The notes: generated by a model from the sequence alone, not told the origin. A DNA stretch of 64,000 nt from Ustilaginoidea virens (GCF_000687475.1 NC_057320.1:1054001-1118000), one strand, 5' to 3'. Positions 11,808-23,602 are shown, counted from the stretch's first letter. Translations and numbers: made by a program.

Positions 11808-12225
11808 TTTGGGGGGGGGGGGGGGGGTGGTGACTGTTCGTAGTGAGCAGAAGGGGGGGTTTTGTTAAAAAAAAAAAAAATTGTCGCAATGTTGTATCGC
11901 AACGCAGTGCAGGCAGGCCAGCATGGCAAGAGGGGACAAGAGGCTACGTTTGTTTCTATGGGTTGTTGGGGGGGGGGGGGGGGGTTGATAGTTCTAGCCG
12001 CATGTTTGCGTCTTCTAAAGCAAAGTCGTGGGAGCGTGCATTGATTGCATTGCATTACAATCCGTTCTTGTTTTCGTGGCCCGGCGTGTCCAGGCCCCTT
12101 GCCACTCGGGGATGCGTACCAGATAAATCATGGGAGCAGCCCCTTATTTACCCTAAAACTGATGAGAGGCAGTAGCGAGCACTCGACATCGACGGCGGGC
12201 AGCTCCATGGCGCTCGTACATGCGC
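11808..12225. other. Convergent 3' region with two G17 runs
   Basis: Between the convergent PPR and mis12 genes. Two 17-base G homopolymers (11811-11827 and 11968-11984) and an A-run near 11867 are the only structure seen. Confidence 0.7.
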
Positions 12226-13350
12226 TCACGGGGTCGTGGACGCACGACCTTGTTCTCCGTCGTCCGCGGGCCCTTGTGGCCCTGGCCCCTTGGCCGTGCT
12301 GGACTGGAGCATCGAGGCAGCCTTCTCCAAGCTTTCGACGTCGCTCCTGGTCAGAGACGGCCCTCCGCCCTGCCACTCCCCGTCGCGCACCTCGCCAGAA
12401 GGCCCGAGGTCCAGGCCGCCCGTCCGCTCGAGGTACTTGCGCGTCGCGCTCTCGACGTACTCTGATCTTTGTCGCCGCCACGACCCGTGGTCCGCCTGGG
12501 GATCCGTCTCGGCCGCCAGCTCGGGCAGCAGCGTCCGCAGCGCCGAGGACAGCTCCCGCAGAGGCTGCAGCTGCGACAGGGCGAACTCGGCGGTCGTGGT
12601 GATGGGCGCGTCGGCGCCCCCCTGCGCCAGGCTTCCGCTGTCGCGCAAGAAGGCCAGCGGGCCGGCGTGCTGGGCGCCCCCGGCGCCAGGCTCCTCGTCG
12701 TCGCCGGCTCGCGCCAGCAGGGCCGCCTTCAGCCTGCCCAGCAGGGCGTCGTTGCGCGCCCTCTCCGCCTCCAGCGCCACGTGCAGCTTCTGGCTGGCGC
12801 GCAGCCGGCCCCGCAGGTCTGCCACCTTGTCCAGGGCGGGCTGCGCGGACAGGTCCAGTCCGTCGTAGTGGGACAGCCGGATGAAGGGCTCGTCGGCGGC
12901 CTTGACGGTCAGGATGTTCTGCATGGTGTAGAGCTCGAAAATGTCAAAGTTCTTGTCGATGGCGGCGTTGAGGAGCGTTTCGAGCTGGTGCGTGCCGTGC
13001 TCGATCTCGTGCCTGGCGGCGGCGGCGGCGGCAGAAGCAGCAGCGGCGGCGGCGTCGTCGTCGTCGTCGCCGCCGCTGGTCTTGGGGGGTTTGAAGCCCA
13101 GGTTGGAGGGCGGGATGGAGAGCAGGAGGCGCTCGACGGAGTCGAGGGCGCGGTCGGCGAGCACGTTTACCGTGTTGATAATGTCGTCGAGGAGAGCCTG
13201 GAGGGAAAGGTCAGGCCAGGGTCTAAGAGCAAGCGCCTTGCGTGCGGTTCGAGGGGGAGGGGAGCGAGAGGCATGACTTACCACCGGGGAGTAGCCAAAG
13301 TGCTCGGTGAGGAGCTCATAGTCTGATACCGCGGGGGGGGTAGTAGCCAT
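12226..13350 (-). CDS. mtw1: Mis12/Mtw1 kinetochore subunit
   Basis: Two exons, 13350-13282 and 13197-12226, 346 residues; the 84-bp intron is a multiple of three, so the unspliced frame reads through. The start YELLTEHFGYSPV and the following LLDDIINTVNVLADRA, IPPSNLGF and HQLETLLNAAIDKNFDIFE blocks are the conserved Mis12 domain (about residues 10-160). The rest is helical with a Lys/Arg/Ser-rich tail. By family it is a core subunit of the MIND/Mis12 complex linking centromeric chromatin to the outer kinetochore. An Asp/Ala simple-sequence insert follows the N-terminal block near residue 80. Confidence 0.93.
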   Translation of the reverse strand: MATTPPAVSDYELLTEHFGYSPVVSHASRSPPPRTARKALALRPWPDLSLQALLDDIINTVNVLADRALDSVERLLLSIPPSNLGFKPPKTSGGDDDDDAAAAAASAAAAAARHEIEHGTHQLETLLNAAIDKNFDIFELYTMQNILTVKAADEPFIRLSHYDGLDLSAQPALDKVADLRGRLRASQKLHVALEAERARNDALLGRLKAALLARAGDDEEPGAGGAQHAGPLAFLRDSGSLAQGGADAPITTTAEFALSQLQPLRELSSALRTLLPELAAETDPQADHGSWRRQRSEYVESATRKYLERTGGLDLGPSGEVRDGEWQGGGPSLTRSDVESLEKAASMLQSSTAKGPGPQGPADDGEQGRASTTP

Positions 13351-13907
13351 GACGTCGCGAGCGGCTTGGACGCGTCGCGCACGCTGGTCGGCTGGGTGGA
13401 CGAGCAGTCAGTCAGGTTGGCTTGTGATGTTTGTAAATCAACAGGGGGTGCATCGTGGCCCCCTGGGACAGATGGGTTTCTTTCGTATAGACAGACGTAT
13501 GTGTGGCAATGGTTTGCTGAAGGGAGCATAAGCATGTTGGGGGACTTGCACCAGGAACCATCCATCACTGTGCGCACTGCGCACTGTGGCGTACCTGCCA
13601 CCTTAGGTACCTAGGTGGGGTGCCTGGTGGGTGCCTTAGGTGCCTAGGTACCTAGGTACCTTGTACTACGTACGGGCATGGGCGAGCAAGGGCCCCTGCC
13701 CCTCTTCTGCTTCTTGCTGCCAAGCCAAGGACCGAGGCCCTGCCTGCCCCACCAGCCGCTTTTCTCTCCTCCATCGCGAGGCGGGCAGCCGGCAGGCAAA
13801 CCAACATACATGCCTGTCACCCCTCCAGACAAGTCGACGTCTACAAGTTTACGCAAGCCCCCGCACGCTTTCCCTGCTCGCATCCGCGCGCCATCGCCGT
13901 CACCGCC
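13351..13907. other. Divergent promoter between mis12 and the Aim3-like gene
   Basis: 557 bases shared by two divergently transcribed genes. It holds the GGTACC/CCTAGG-rich cluster at 13602-13662. Confidence 0.65.
13602..13662. repeat. Cluster of TAGGTACCTAGG-type palindromic motifs
   Basis: Sixty bases built from overlapping AGGTACC, CCTAGG and GGTGCCT units. The same hexanucleotide palindrome GGTACC recurs in many intergenic parts of this window. Function unknown. Confidence 0.75.
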
Positions 13908-15342
13908 ATGTCCGGGTTCAAGGACATCGTCAAGAACGGATGGCACCCCGAAAAGTCAGGCTCCTCCATCAGAGGCTCAGTCGTGGGTAACACCCTTTCC
14001 CGGCTTCCGTGGCTCCTCCTCCTCCTCCTCCCCCCCCCCTCTCGTCCTCTTCTCCTCCTGCGGAAAAAAGACGCGGGACATCACATCCTGTGCGGCTGCG
14101 GCTTTTAACAAAGCGTTCCAGTCAGGGCTGATGGGTCGCAACAAAGACTCGCCTTCCTCGTCAGAGACGCCCAGCCGCGTCGCCCGCCCTCTCTCCCAGC
14201 TCAAAGACCCGGCAACCTTCGCCCCGCCCCCGAAGCGTACCGGCTCTGGCCTCGCGCCTGCTCCTCCTCCCGTGTCGACGAAGCGCCAGGTGGTCACCAG
14301 CCCCTCGAAATACCTGGACCCCCGCGCCGAGCCTGCCGCCGAGCCGCCGGCCCACGGCGAGGAATCAAGGTCGTCGCCGAGGCCGTGCAGCGGAAGCACT
14401 ACCGGCTCTTCGGCGACGCGTAATCTGCCAAAGCCGCCGGGCAGGAGGGACGGAGCTGATGGGAGGAGCCCGGCCCCACCCTGCGATGAGGCGATCCGGA
14501 ACCCTCCCGCGGCAACGGCCCTCCCGCCCAGCCTGCCTCCGCGATTACCGCCCAGGGGCAACACCTTCACCACCGCCGCCAGTTCCCCGTGCGCAAATGC
14601 CAGGAGCGACTCAGACAGGGCTGCAGGTCAGACTTGGCTGAACCAGAACGCCGTCAGTGGCCTTGGCGCCGCGGGTGTGAATGTCCCGGCTTTGGGCATC
14701 GGTCGTGAGGGCTCCACAAACAACCACGGCATCCCTAGCCCCTCTGCACCAGCGCAGCCTTCCTCTGGCTCTGCGAGCCTGGGAGCCCAGGTCAACCAGC
14801 TGCAAGCAAGATACGCAGGAATGGGCACTCCGTCAGCAAGCTCCACGGACGCTAAACCGCCTGCCGAGGGCACAAGCTGGGCACAGAAACGGGCAGCTCT
14901 CAAAACCGCGTCCGATTTTCACAAAGATCCGTCGTCCTTATCCTTGGCAGACGCTAAGCTCGCAGCTAGCACTGCCAACAACTTTCGACAGCGTCACGGA
15001 GACCAGGTTGCTTCAGGGATCAAAATGGCCAATGGCTTGAAGCAGAGATATGGTGTCATGGACGAGACCGGAGCCTACAACAACAGCTCGCCGAAACCAA
15101 AACCCAAACCACAATTTCAATCGTCATCGTCGCCGCCGCCTTCGCAAGGCACAGTGCGGCCATGCACTGACCATGTAAACAGCGACACCACAGCTGCGGC
15201 GTTGGAGCAGACGGGAAAGAAACGACCTCCTCCGCCCCCCAAAAAGAAGCCAGGTCTTTCCACCGCTCCTCTGAAGCACCCTCTACCGTCACACGGAGAT
15301 GAGCCTCCACCCGTGCCACTATCGACGAGGCCGGCCTTTTGA
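13908..15342 (+). CDS. Proline-rich Aim3-like cortical protein (name tentative)
   Basis: Best model has exons 13908-13982 and 14122-15342, 431 residues, with a GTGGGT donor and a TTCCAG acceptor 12 bases past a TTAAC branch site. A second reading (donor 13987, acceptor 14113) is also in frame but has weaker sites. The start MSGFKDIVKNGWHPEK is clear. The middle is disordered Ser/Pro. A helical part at about 280-375 carries repeated LQARYAGMG / LKQRYGVMDE-type motifs, and the C-terminus has a poly-Pro/Lys segment and ends PPPVPLSTRPAF. This layout resembles fungal Aim3-type actin-patch proteins; the assignment rests on composition and recalled C-terminal motifs, so the name is uncertain. Confidence 0.68.
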
Positions 15343-15669
15343 GGGACAAGATGACCCGCGCTCGCAGGGTTTGACGGTTCTTCTTGTTTCTTGCGAGCAT
15401 CATAGACGGCGTTTCCCATTGACGAAGTAGGAATGTGGCTACATATCAAGGTATGAAAGAGAATTCGCTTGAGTTGCACATATAAGCTATACGAGGAGGA
15501 GTCATCAGTGATGCCTGCCTCGGAAATGGCCAAGTACGGCAGTCGCTAAAAGGAACACGCGATACTCTTTGTCGTTGTCTTTTTTTTTTCTTTAAATCTT
15601 CCTCTTCCGTACATCATTGCCTTCATACACCAATGTCTCGTATGCAGATTATCATCAGATTCAACTCGC
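15343..15669. other. Convergent 3' region
   Basis: 327 bases between the convergent Aim3-like and TCTP genes, with a T-rich stretch at 15579-15590. Nothing else seen. Confidence 0.6.
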
Positions 15670-16879
15670 TCAAACCTTCATTTCCTTGAGGCCGTGCTTC
15701 CAAACAATGACGTAGGGAGTAGTACCATCCTCGCGGTAGTTGAGGAGAACGACGCTGGCCAGACGCACGTCAGCCGAGACCATGGAAGCAGACACGGAAA
15801 AAAAAAAGGGGGGGGGGGGGGGGGGAGGGGTGTTGAGGGCGAGAGGGGAGCCGTTCAACAACCAGACACGTACATGCCATCGGGATTCATGGATTCGCCA
15901 GTATAGAACTCCAAGTCCTTGAAATTGGGCAGGAGCTTTTCTTTGACATAGGTCTGAGCACCCTTCTCGAAGGCGGTGATGGTTTCCGCAGGGGCACCTT
16001 GCTCCTGGAGGGCAGCTTTAACAGCCTTCATATAACCTGGAAATATAGAAGAAGAAAGCAAAGTCAGTCGGGGAAAAAAAAAAGCCAAACCCTACACTGA
16101 GCCCCATCCAAGTCTGTTGCTATGCTCTTGGGGGGACACGTACCTTTCAGGTAGGTGAGATAACCCTTCTTGTCGAATGAGGTGGACTGGAGACGGAAGG
16201 AGTGGACAATGTTGTTGACCTTGATGGCGGTGTCCTCGAGAGACTCGCCAGCCTCTTCGGCGGAAGCGTTGGCACCGGTGTCTTTCAGAACAAGTCGGTC
16301 AGATTGAGATTGTTTCAATTATGCTCACAGCGCAGGAAACTAAAGGCGCGGGTGTTTCAAAGCTAGAATGCGTGGGGCGCGACACCGACGGCTTGGTCGG
16401 TATCACCAGTGGTTTGACGAGTCTCAGGCTCGTGGGAGCCAAAATCCCTCACAAGCCGCCGGCGAACGGTCGCTCAGGATGAGGGAGTTCGAGTTTGAGG
16501 GTGCGGAGGGTTACACCTCGGCAGCGGCATTGGCATGCATAACGAGGGACGAGGAGGGGGAGGGACGGCCCAGGAGTCAGTTGGCCAACGTACGTACCGA
16601 CATTGACGGCCTCCTCGGTGATCATGGCACAGTCTGCTTCGTAGACGATGCCGTCGACCTCCTTCAGGTCGTAGGAGTCGGAGATGATCTCGTCATCGGT
16701 GAGGATATCCTGTGCGATTTCACAGGGTTAGCACAACGGATTGCGGTGGCGGCGCGAAGGATTGGTGGTGGGATGGAAGGGGAAATGGCGGGGTAGGGAG
16801 GAAATAAGGCTGGAAAGTTTGATGCCCGAGATGGCAGGGCGAAGAAAGGGGAAAACGAGCGAACCTTGAAAATAAGCAT
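15670..16879 (-). CDS. Translationally controlled tumour protein homologue (TCTP)
   Basis: Five exons on the minus strand, 16879-16865, 16709-16598, 16281-16144, 16036-15874 and 15754-15670, giving 170 residues, the normal TCTP length. The start MLIFKD followed by [20 protein letters not shown], the NASAEEAGE loop and the C-terminal [10 protein letters not shown] / [10 protein letters not shown] segments cover the whole fold. By family it is an abundant cytosolic protein tied to growth, TOR signalling and translation. Intron 1 has an unusual GTTCGC donor and intron 2 an AAG acceptor. The last intron holds a C19T10 run on the sense strand (15798-15826), which could serve as its polypyrimidine tract. 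Confidence 0.94.
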
Positions 16880-17396
16880 GATGACGGCGCGTATTCAAGG
16901 TTTCGATGCCTGCGACAGATTTGATGAAGCGTGAAGGAAATCGAACGACAAGAGAGACGGGGAAAAAAAAAAAAAAAAAAAAAAAAGGTCGGGAAACCGG
17001 AAGTGGAGATGTTAGAGTAACGTCAATATGAAGGGAGGGAGAGAAGAGGGGCAGTTTTGACTACTGTATGTTCATGTTGCTTGCTGTCTGATGCCTTTGG
17101 GGGAGCCAGGCTACGCTGTAGTTGGCGGGGTGGATTAGGCTTTGGCCTTGCGGGGTTTTTCCTCTTTTTTTTTTTCCCTCTTTTTTTCCATCTCTTTTTT
17201 TTCCCTCTTTTTTTTCATCTTTTTTTCCCCTCTCCTTTTTTTTTTCCTTTTTTTTTTTTGGGCCGGCGTCCCCCTTGGCCTATTTTCCTTCCCTGTACCG
17301 CAAGTCACAGCGTACGGCCCCGGAGACGGCGTTCTGACATTGATGGAGGGCCGACTTCTGCCAGGCATTTTCAGGATTTATATACCCGTAGGCCCC

Positions 17397-17470
17397 GCGT
17401 AGCCAGCAGGCCGTAGCCAGCAAGGCCCGTAGCCTACAAGGCCCGTAGCCTGCAAGGCCGTAGGCTGCAG
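17397..17470. repeat. 15-16-bp minisatellite (GTAGCC-GCAAGGCC type)
   Basis: About 4.5 imperfect copies of a GTAGCCAGCAAGGCCC-like unit, the last one partly changed. Confidence 0.8.
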
Positions 17471-18021
17471 AGGCACAGTTGAAGCTGCCAAAGTGACCGA
17501 CCCCACTGTTTCTCATGATGATGCTCCTGGCCCAGTCATGCATACATATGTACATACATACGCCTGGAGAAAGTCGATTGTCGTCCGCGTGCGCGTGCGC
17601 GTGCGCATTCAACGCCCATCTCGACCCGTCCCTGCATTCGGAACAAACGCACGGCCAAGCCAAAGTAAAATACAGCAATTCATTATGCTGGAGGGCGCGT
17701 CAATGAAACCGTCTCGCTTCCGCCTCGGCGGTGAACAACACCACACATCCCGGCAATAAAATGTTTCTGGACGCCCCGACACCCAGCGACAGGTGCATCT
17801 ATGCCGGCCACTTGGAAACCTCAATCAAACCCTTGACTCAACGCACGCAGAGTCCTCGCCTGACAGACCATGCGCCAAACTCAGTAATAGTATGTATGCA
17901 CGGCTACTGGCCCCTGGCTCCAGGCTACCTACCAGCCTACCAGGCCGCAGCCGGATCCAGCACCGTGCATTATTGTACTCCCGCACTGCTAAAGCCGTGG
18001 TGGTGGCCTGCGTGCGGCCAC

Positions 18022-18063
18022 GGCTCAAGGCTCAAGGCTCAAGGCTCAAGGCTCAAGGCTCAA
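18022..18063. repeat. 7-bp tandem repeat, six perfect GGCTCAA copies
   Basis: Six exact GGCTCAA units in a row. A shorter run of the same unit (CTCAAGGCTCAAGGCTC) appears at about 39762-39778. Confidence 0.93.
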
Positions 18064-18402
18064 GTCGTCGACGCCCCCAGCCATTTGCCAAGTCTCCACT
18101 CCATGTCGCGTTTGCACCCAGACAGACACAAGCCAAAGGTTGGCTGGCTGCTTACGTCCGTACATGTACTCCGTACTCCGTACTCTACGCTTTTATGCCT
18201 CCAACCTAACGAGCAAAACTAACCTTCAACCCTTGTCCCGTCCTCGCTCGTCCTCGTCCTCGTCCTCGTCCTCGCCCCTTTGGCCCATCGCTCCTTTTCT
18301 CGCACATCAGGCCACCGCTTCGCGACTTTACATCAATTACATCTGTACCTATATATACATATGTGCCAGGCTGCACTTTGCCACGAGACTGCAAGACATC
18401 CT

Positions 18403-18444
18403 CCTACACAAATAGGCCTACACAAATAGGCCTACACAAATAGG
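18403..18444. repeat. 14-bp tandem repeat, three perfect copies
   Basis: Three identical CCTACACAAATAGG units, about 270 bases before the sur2 start codon. The unit starts with CCTA and ends with TAGG, so its junctions form TAGGCCTA palindromes. Confidence 0.93.
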
Positions 18445-18715
18445 CAGCCGGCACCCGTGCTCTCCTTTCGATTGCCAACCACCACCAACCTCCCCCCCCC
18501 CCCCCCCCCCTTCCATCGTCGACTAACCCCTGCTCCAACCATATTATGTAAAAAAGCGGCAGACTCGCCGGGACTGCCGCTTTTGCCATCTTGCCTCACG
18601 CGCGACTGTTGCTGCTGCTGCTGCTGCTGCTGTTGCTGTTGCTGTCGGCACCTGGCACCCGTCGTTGCCAGTTTTGAAATCCGCAAACCCGCCGTTGCTC
18701 AGCAGAGCAAAGGAG

Positions 18716-19989
18716 ATGGCCGTCATGGTCAACGGTACCAACACGCCCAAGCTGTTCGCCATGGCCGACAACGCCTTCGACGCGACCCTGCCCGCTCTGC
18801 CGTCTCATACCCTCCAGCCCAGGGACGACATGTTTCCCTGGATCTCGGACGTCGCGCTGTCCCTCATCCTACCCGTCGTCGTCTACTGGATCTTTTCGCT
18901 CTTCTTCCACCTCATTGACGTTCTCGACCTCTTCCCCCAGTATCGACTCCATACCCCCGACGAGATCCTCAAACGAAACCACGCCTCTCGGTTAGAGGTT
19001 GCCCGGGACGTCGTCTTGCAACAAATCCTCCAGATGGCTACAGGTGCCTTGTTCACCCTGTCCGAACCTCCCGAAATGGTTGGAAAAGCCGAGCACGACG
19101 TGGCTGTGTGGGCGACAAGGCTTCGTCTTGCGCAACGAGCACTCCCAGGTTTGCTGAACTTGGTCGGCCTCAACGCCGCGGTTATTTCGGAAAACTTGTC
19201 GACGTCACACCCCTTGCTAGCCGGTGCTTTTGCTGGAGGCTACTACCCGTCTCTCTCCGGTACCGAGTCTGCAGGGCCGTCCTTTGCTCCCTGGGAGCTG
19301 ACAATTGCCAAGACAATCTACCACTTTCTTGTTCCCAGCCTTCAGTTTTTCGCCGCCGCCTTCTTCCTTGATTCATGGCAGTATTTCCTGCATCGCATGA
19401 TGCATATGAACCGATGGCTGTACAGTGAGTCTTCTTCTTTTTATTCTTTTTTATTTTCTTTTCATTTTCTTCTTTTCTCTCTTTTTTTCCCCCCTTTCTT
19501 TTCAGGGAAAAAAAAAATCACCTGGTCCCGTCATGTGACATTCAATCGGCTTTACTCGTGCAAACTTGAGCTGACACCCGTCGTTCAAAAGCTACTTTTC
19601 ACTCGCGCCATCACCGGCTCTACGTGCCGTACGCTTACGGTTCTTTGTTCAACCACCCGTTGGAAGGCTTTGTGCTAGATACGCTCGGCGCCAGCATTGC
19701 GTTCAAGTTGACTGGCATGACAGTACGACAAGGCACCTGCTTCTTCACCTTTTCGACTATCAAGACGGTAGACGATCACTGCGGTTACGCCTTCCCACTC
19801 GATCCTCTGCAGCTCATTACTTCCAACAATGCCGCATACCACGACATCCACCACCAACATTGGGGCATCAAATCCAACTTCTCCCAGCCATTTTTCACCT
19901 TTTGGGATTCTATTTTAGGCACAATGTACAAGGGCCCCAGGGCCGACAGACTCGCTGATAAGAAACGCACGATGAAGAAGAAGACCTAG
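18716..19989 (+). CDS. sur2: Sphinganine C4-hydroxylase (Sur2 type)
   Basis: Two exons, 18716-19424 and 19592-19989, 368 residues. The joined protein has the fatty-acid-hydroxylase histidine boxes: HRMMH (HX3H) before the junction, HSRHH (HX2HH) just after it, and HDIHH near the C-terminus, together with the family segment KTVDDHCGY. Hydrophobic stretches near residues 40-60, 195-220 and around the boxes fit an ER multispan di-iron enzyme that turns dihydrosphingosine into phytosphingosine. The junction restores Y-T-T-F-H-S-R-H-H. A later in-frame ATG (18761) is a possible alternative start. Confidence 0.93.
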
Positions 19990-21701
19990 ACGACATCATG
20001 TCGCTGTCGCCGGGGTGACAAGGAGACTGGGAGCGAGCTTGCTTCAACTTGGGCAGCATTCTCCACCGATAAGGAGCTCTGGGACTCCCCCCCCCCCTCC
20101 CCCACGCATCTTTTTATCTTTTTCCATTTTAGTCCCATCTTTATCCATATCTTTTAGTGGCTTGACGTGCAGCAAGGATGCCAGAGGAGAAGAGAGGGGG
20201 GCTGTGTTGTGGTCATGAGGGATAGGCGTCGTCTCGCTCACCCTCGCTCACGATGGACTTTGCGGTTTCCATGCAGGGCCGCCGGGGTGTACTGGATGGA
20301 CCCGTGTGGCCAGGTCTTGTGCAGCTCTCCACGCACGCTTCATGCTTCATGTGTGGACGGGAGAGCCACTGGGGATACTCGCTCCCGCTTCCCCGTGTGG
20401 CAGGGTCAAATGTTTGGCAAACAAAACAGTGTCGTCCTACAAAGCACAGCATGGATGGTTGTCTGTGATCCTGCAGTATTCGTCCCACTAGCTTACCATT
20501 GTACTTTGGTCAGTCAGCACGATTGATGTACTTGAGTAATGGAATGTTTCTGTACGATTAGCCGACAACTGCGCGGGACCAAGGGAACCAGAGATTGGTG
20601 AATTAGGGTGGGGGGAGCAGTGTTGGAGTGGTCCTCGCAGGGACTTGTCCGAGGAAGACGAAGGAGAATGAGACTGAAACTGAATGTCCTTTTCCATCTT
20701 GAACTTGTTGAACCCCGTGTGCCTCGAATAGGCCGCCGCTTACGAGTTACAACTCGCCCCCGTCATGGGAAGCTTTCGCAACCGGGGACTGATGCCGACA
20801 ATGGCACTGCATCCTGCCTTTGTCACGCATGCCCATGTCTCACGGGTCAGGCTGCTGTTGCAGAAACCCCCATCGCAGCGTGGTGTCAGAATCCATCCTT
20901 GTGCAAAGCGCTGCCAAGGGCACAATGCTATGCGGATCGAATCCCTTGCGGGGGGGGGGGGGGGAGGGGGGGGGGGGGGAACATGGCTCGCTCGTTTCAC
21001 CGACGCCATCGAGTCTGCGGCAGGTCGTCCAGCAAAAGCCATGTCGCAACCCGCGGTGTTGGGCACAGGTCGTCGGCATTTTGCGGGTGGCACAGCTTCC
21101 CCGTCGAGCGGCGGCGATGGAGCGTCTCTTGGCGACCAACTTGGGAGTTTTGATGATGCGTTGACCGAATTTTGGTCATGGTATTTGGGACAATGACACG
21201 GCAAATGGCCACTCGCTCTGCTTGGGTAGGGTTAGGTAGGGCGCGAGTGAGAGGCGTTTGGGAGGTGGTGCTATGTATTTCTGAAGTGGCTCGCTGCAGT
21301 TTTCAGCTTGCACCACGTCCTGGTACAGCCTGCCTGCATGTGAGTTTCGTGAGAAGAATGGACACACATAGGAGGAGGGTGTCACATGATGCTAGCTACA
21401 TAGGAGGTTACACACTTTGCTTAGCTTAATCAAGCCCTTTTACGGAGTACATCCCCTCTTGCATCGTGCGCAAGTCACAGAGCGGCTCGGGTTCCATTTG
21501 AGAAATCACAGAGTCCTGATGGCAATACCACGTTACTCCATACCCTGTACGGAGTAGTAATGCCGTACGACGTGCGCATTGGCGATTGCGGATAGTATAA
21601 ATTGGTTTCAACGCAAGCAAGGCTCACGGCAGGCTGTGCGGGGCCAACCATTTCATGCCTTGGTACCTAGGGAGTTTGTTCCTAGCCATATACATGTTCA
21701 A

Positions 21702-21736
21702 AGCTGAGCTGAGCTGAGCTGAGCTGAGCCGAGCCG
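21702..21736. repeat. Pentanucleotide GCTGA repeat
   Basis: About seven GCTGA units, the last ones changed to GCCGA. Confidence 0.85.
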
Positions 21737-22383
21737 TTGCCAATTTTCCCACGGCCTCGCAACTGGCACAAACAATCTTGTTGGCTCAATTGCTGCCGCC
21801 CCTGGTTGGCCCGTCCCAGCTCAGCATCACGCTCATTTCTCATCACAAGTCTTCAGTCTGGAATGACGGGCCACTGACGCAAGGCACGGGACGCACGTCT
21901 CCTGCTGTTTCTGCGGCGGCGTCCCCTAAGCGAGTGGGACTCTAGCCTCTCTGACCAACCAGCGGTTCCGATTCCGCCACCCTCGGGTCGAAACTTGGGA
22001 GCTAGTAAGTAGGGGGGTAGGGGGTAGGGGGTAGGGGGTGGGTGGGGCAGGAGGCCGCAGGTTATTGTTGACGTTATAGATTATTGGTGGCGACGAGGTG
22101 GCGCAAGCCGTTTCCCGTTTCGGAAGTACTAGCAGAGTGCCGCGAAATCCAACGTCCCCAGGGGCCACTGGGGGCCAGCTTGATTGGCTGGACGGGTGAC
22201 GGGGGGTGTCCTAGCGCGCCAAGGAAGGTTATGTGCGGAGTACTCCGTAATCCAGGTTGACTGACTCCTGCCAGCTGCAGCGCTCCTTCCCGCAACGCGG
22301 GCTGCACCTGCCTTCCGGGATCTGTAATCCGTCAAGTTTTTGCTTGACAAGACGACGCGGGTTGGCCAAATGCGGTGACAAAG

Positions 22384-22542
22384 CTCGTTTTTGCGGTCCG
22401 TTTTTACGGTCCGTTTTCACCGTCAGTTTTCAACGCCAGTTTTTCAACGTCAGTCTTCCAACGTCAGTCTTCACCGTCAGCTTTCAGCTCGCGTCCGCAT
22501 CCGCGCCCTGGTTTGGTTTTGGTTTTGGTTTTGGTTTTGGTT
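22384..22542. repeat. Irregular CGTCAGTTTTCAAC-like repeats followed by (GGTTTT)n
   Basis: First about eight imperfect units of roughly 14-16 bases (CGTCAG-TTTTCAAC and CGGTCCGTTTTT variants), then after a short gap a run of about five GGTTTT hexamers at 22510-22542. The hexamer is not the fungal telomere TTAGGG. Confidence 0.8.
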
Positions 22543-23602
22543 GCACGCAGCTTGATCTGCTGCACAGGTACTGTACGAAGTGCATACGCCCTGCCGCGTA
22601 GCGTACACGCTCTTCAGCCCGGAAGCACTGGAAGCACGGGAGTCAGTCAGTGCTACTCTGCAGCCATGTGGCGTCACACTGATGGGATACCCAGTTGACT
22701 ACGGAGTAGGCTCGCAACAATACCACAATACATACATACATACATACCACCACCGCCTTATCAGCGCTCGCAGCATGCATGTTGATTGTTGGGTTGGCCG
22801 GCGCAGAGCACTCTCATGAGACGGGGCTTATTTGAATCCCGCCACGAACCCGCCCACTTCCTGGGCCCGTCTCGGTCGGCTGGACCACCCTCAGGTCCCC
22901 GAGCCCCCATCCAGCCAGTTGTCCTGTGCATTTCTCTCCATCGGCGGCGCTGAAACGGATGACCTGGACGAGAGATATTCCATTCCACTCGTCTTGCCGA
23001 CTTCACCTGGGTTCCGTACACCGAGCGCCGCCTTGAATTTTTGCCTGGCAAGAGCAACCTTGCTGGCCCCGTCGCAAGACGGGTTTTCCGCCGCCCGTTG
23101 ACCGTTGACCGTTGACTCGGCTGCATTCACCTTCGAGACCCCGCGAGACTAGGAAGTGTGGTTGGTTTCCGTGCGGCGACTATTGCGCTGTGCCTCCGCT
23201 TTGGCCGACATTGGACCTCTGATTCAGCTCAAGCCTCACAGCGCCTAGAACGTCCTGGTCCCGGATTTTCTCAAACGCCCGCGCCAAAAACACCTCCGCA
23301 AAACACCCTTGCTCATCAAGGCCGTCGTCCGCCAAGATTAGCCCATTCATTATTTGATACCGCCCACGCGTCCTCCTCTGCTTGCTTGCTTGCCTGCTTG
23401 CTTGGTACTCCGTATACCGTCTCGAAACCGACGTCTTTCCTTCCACACGCCAGGTACGAGGCCCCTTGGGGTGGTTCAGCGCCCTTTGGAGCCATCAATC
23501 ATGCAACCGTCGCCCCTCGTTTCAGTATTCTCGGACTCTTCGTGGGAAGTAAGGGAAGCTGGGACGTAGCCAAGAATCCTTATTCCGATAGCCGTAGGCA
23601 CA

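Larger units (their letters stand above)
16880..18715. other. Divergent intergenic region between TCTP and sur2, rich in minisatellites
   Basis: 1.8 kb with no supported gene. It holds an A24 run (16963-16986), a T-rich tract (17160-17260) and four separate short tandem arrays (17397-17470, 18022-18063, 18239-18275, 18403-18444), a C19 run (18492-18510) and TACTCCGTA motifs at 18167-18185. Confidence 0.7.

Noticed and set aside
12469..13326. 285-codon plus-strand open frame
   Set aside because: Antisense to the Mis12-type gene, with no family resemblance.
13987..14113. Alternative intron for the Aim3-like gene
   Set aside because: In frame, but the donor (GTAACA) does not fit GTRNGY and the AAG acceptor lies only four bases past the likely branch site.
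22510..22542. (GGTTTT)n as a telomere-like repeat
   Set aside because: Fungal telomeres here should be TTAGGG; only about five units in the middle of ordinary DNA.
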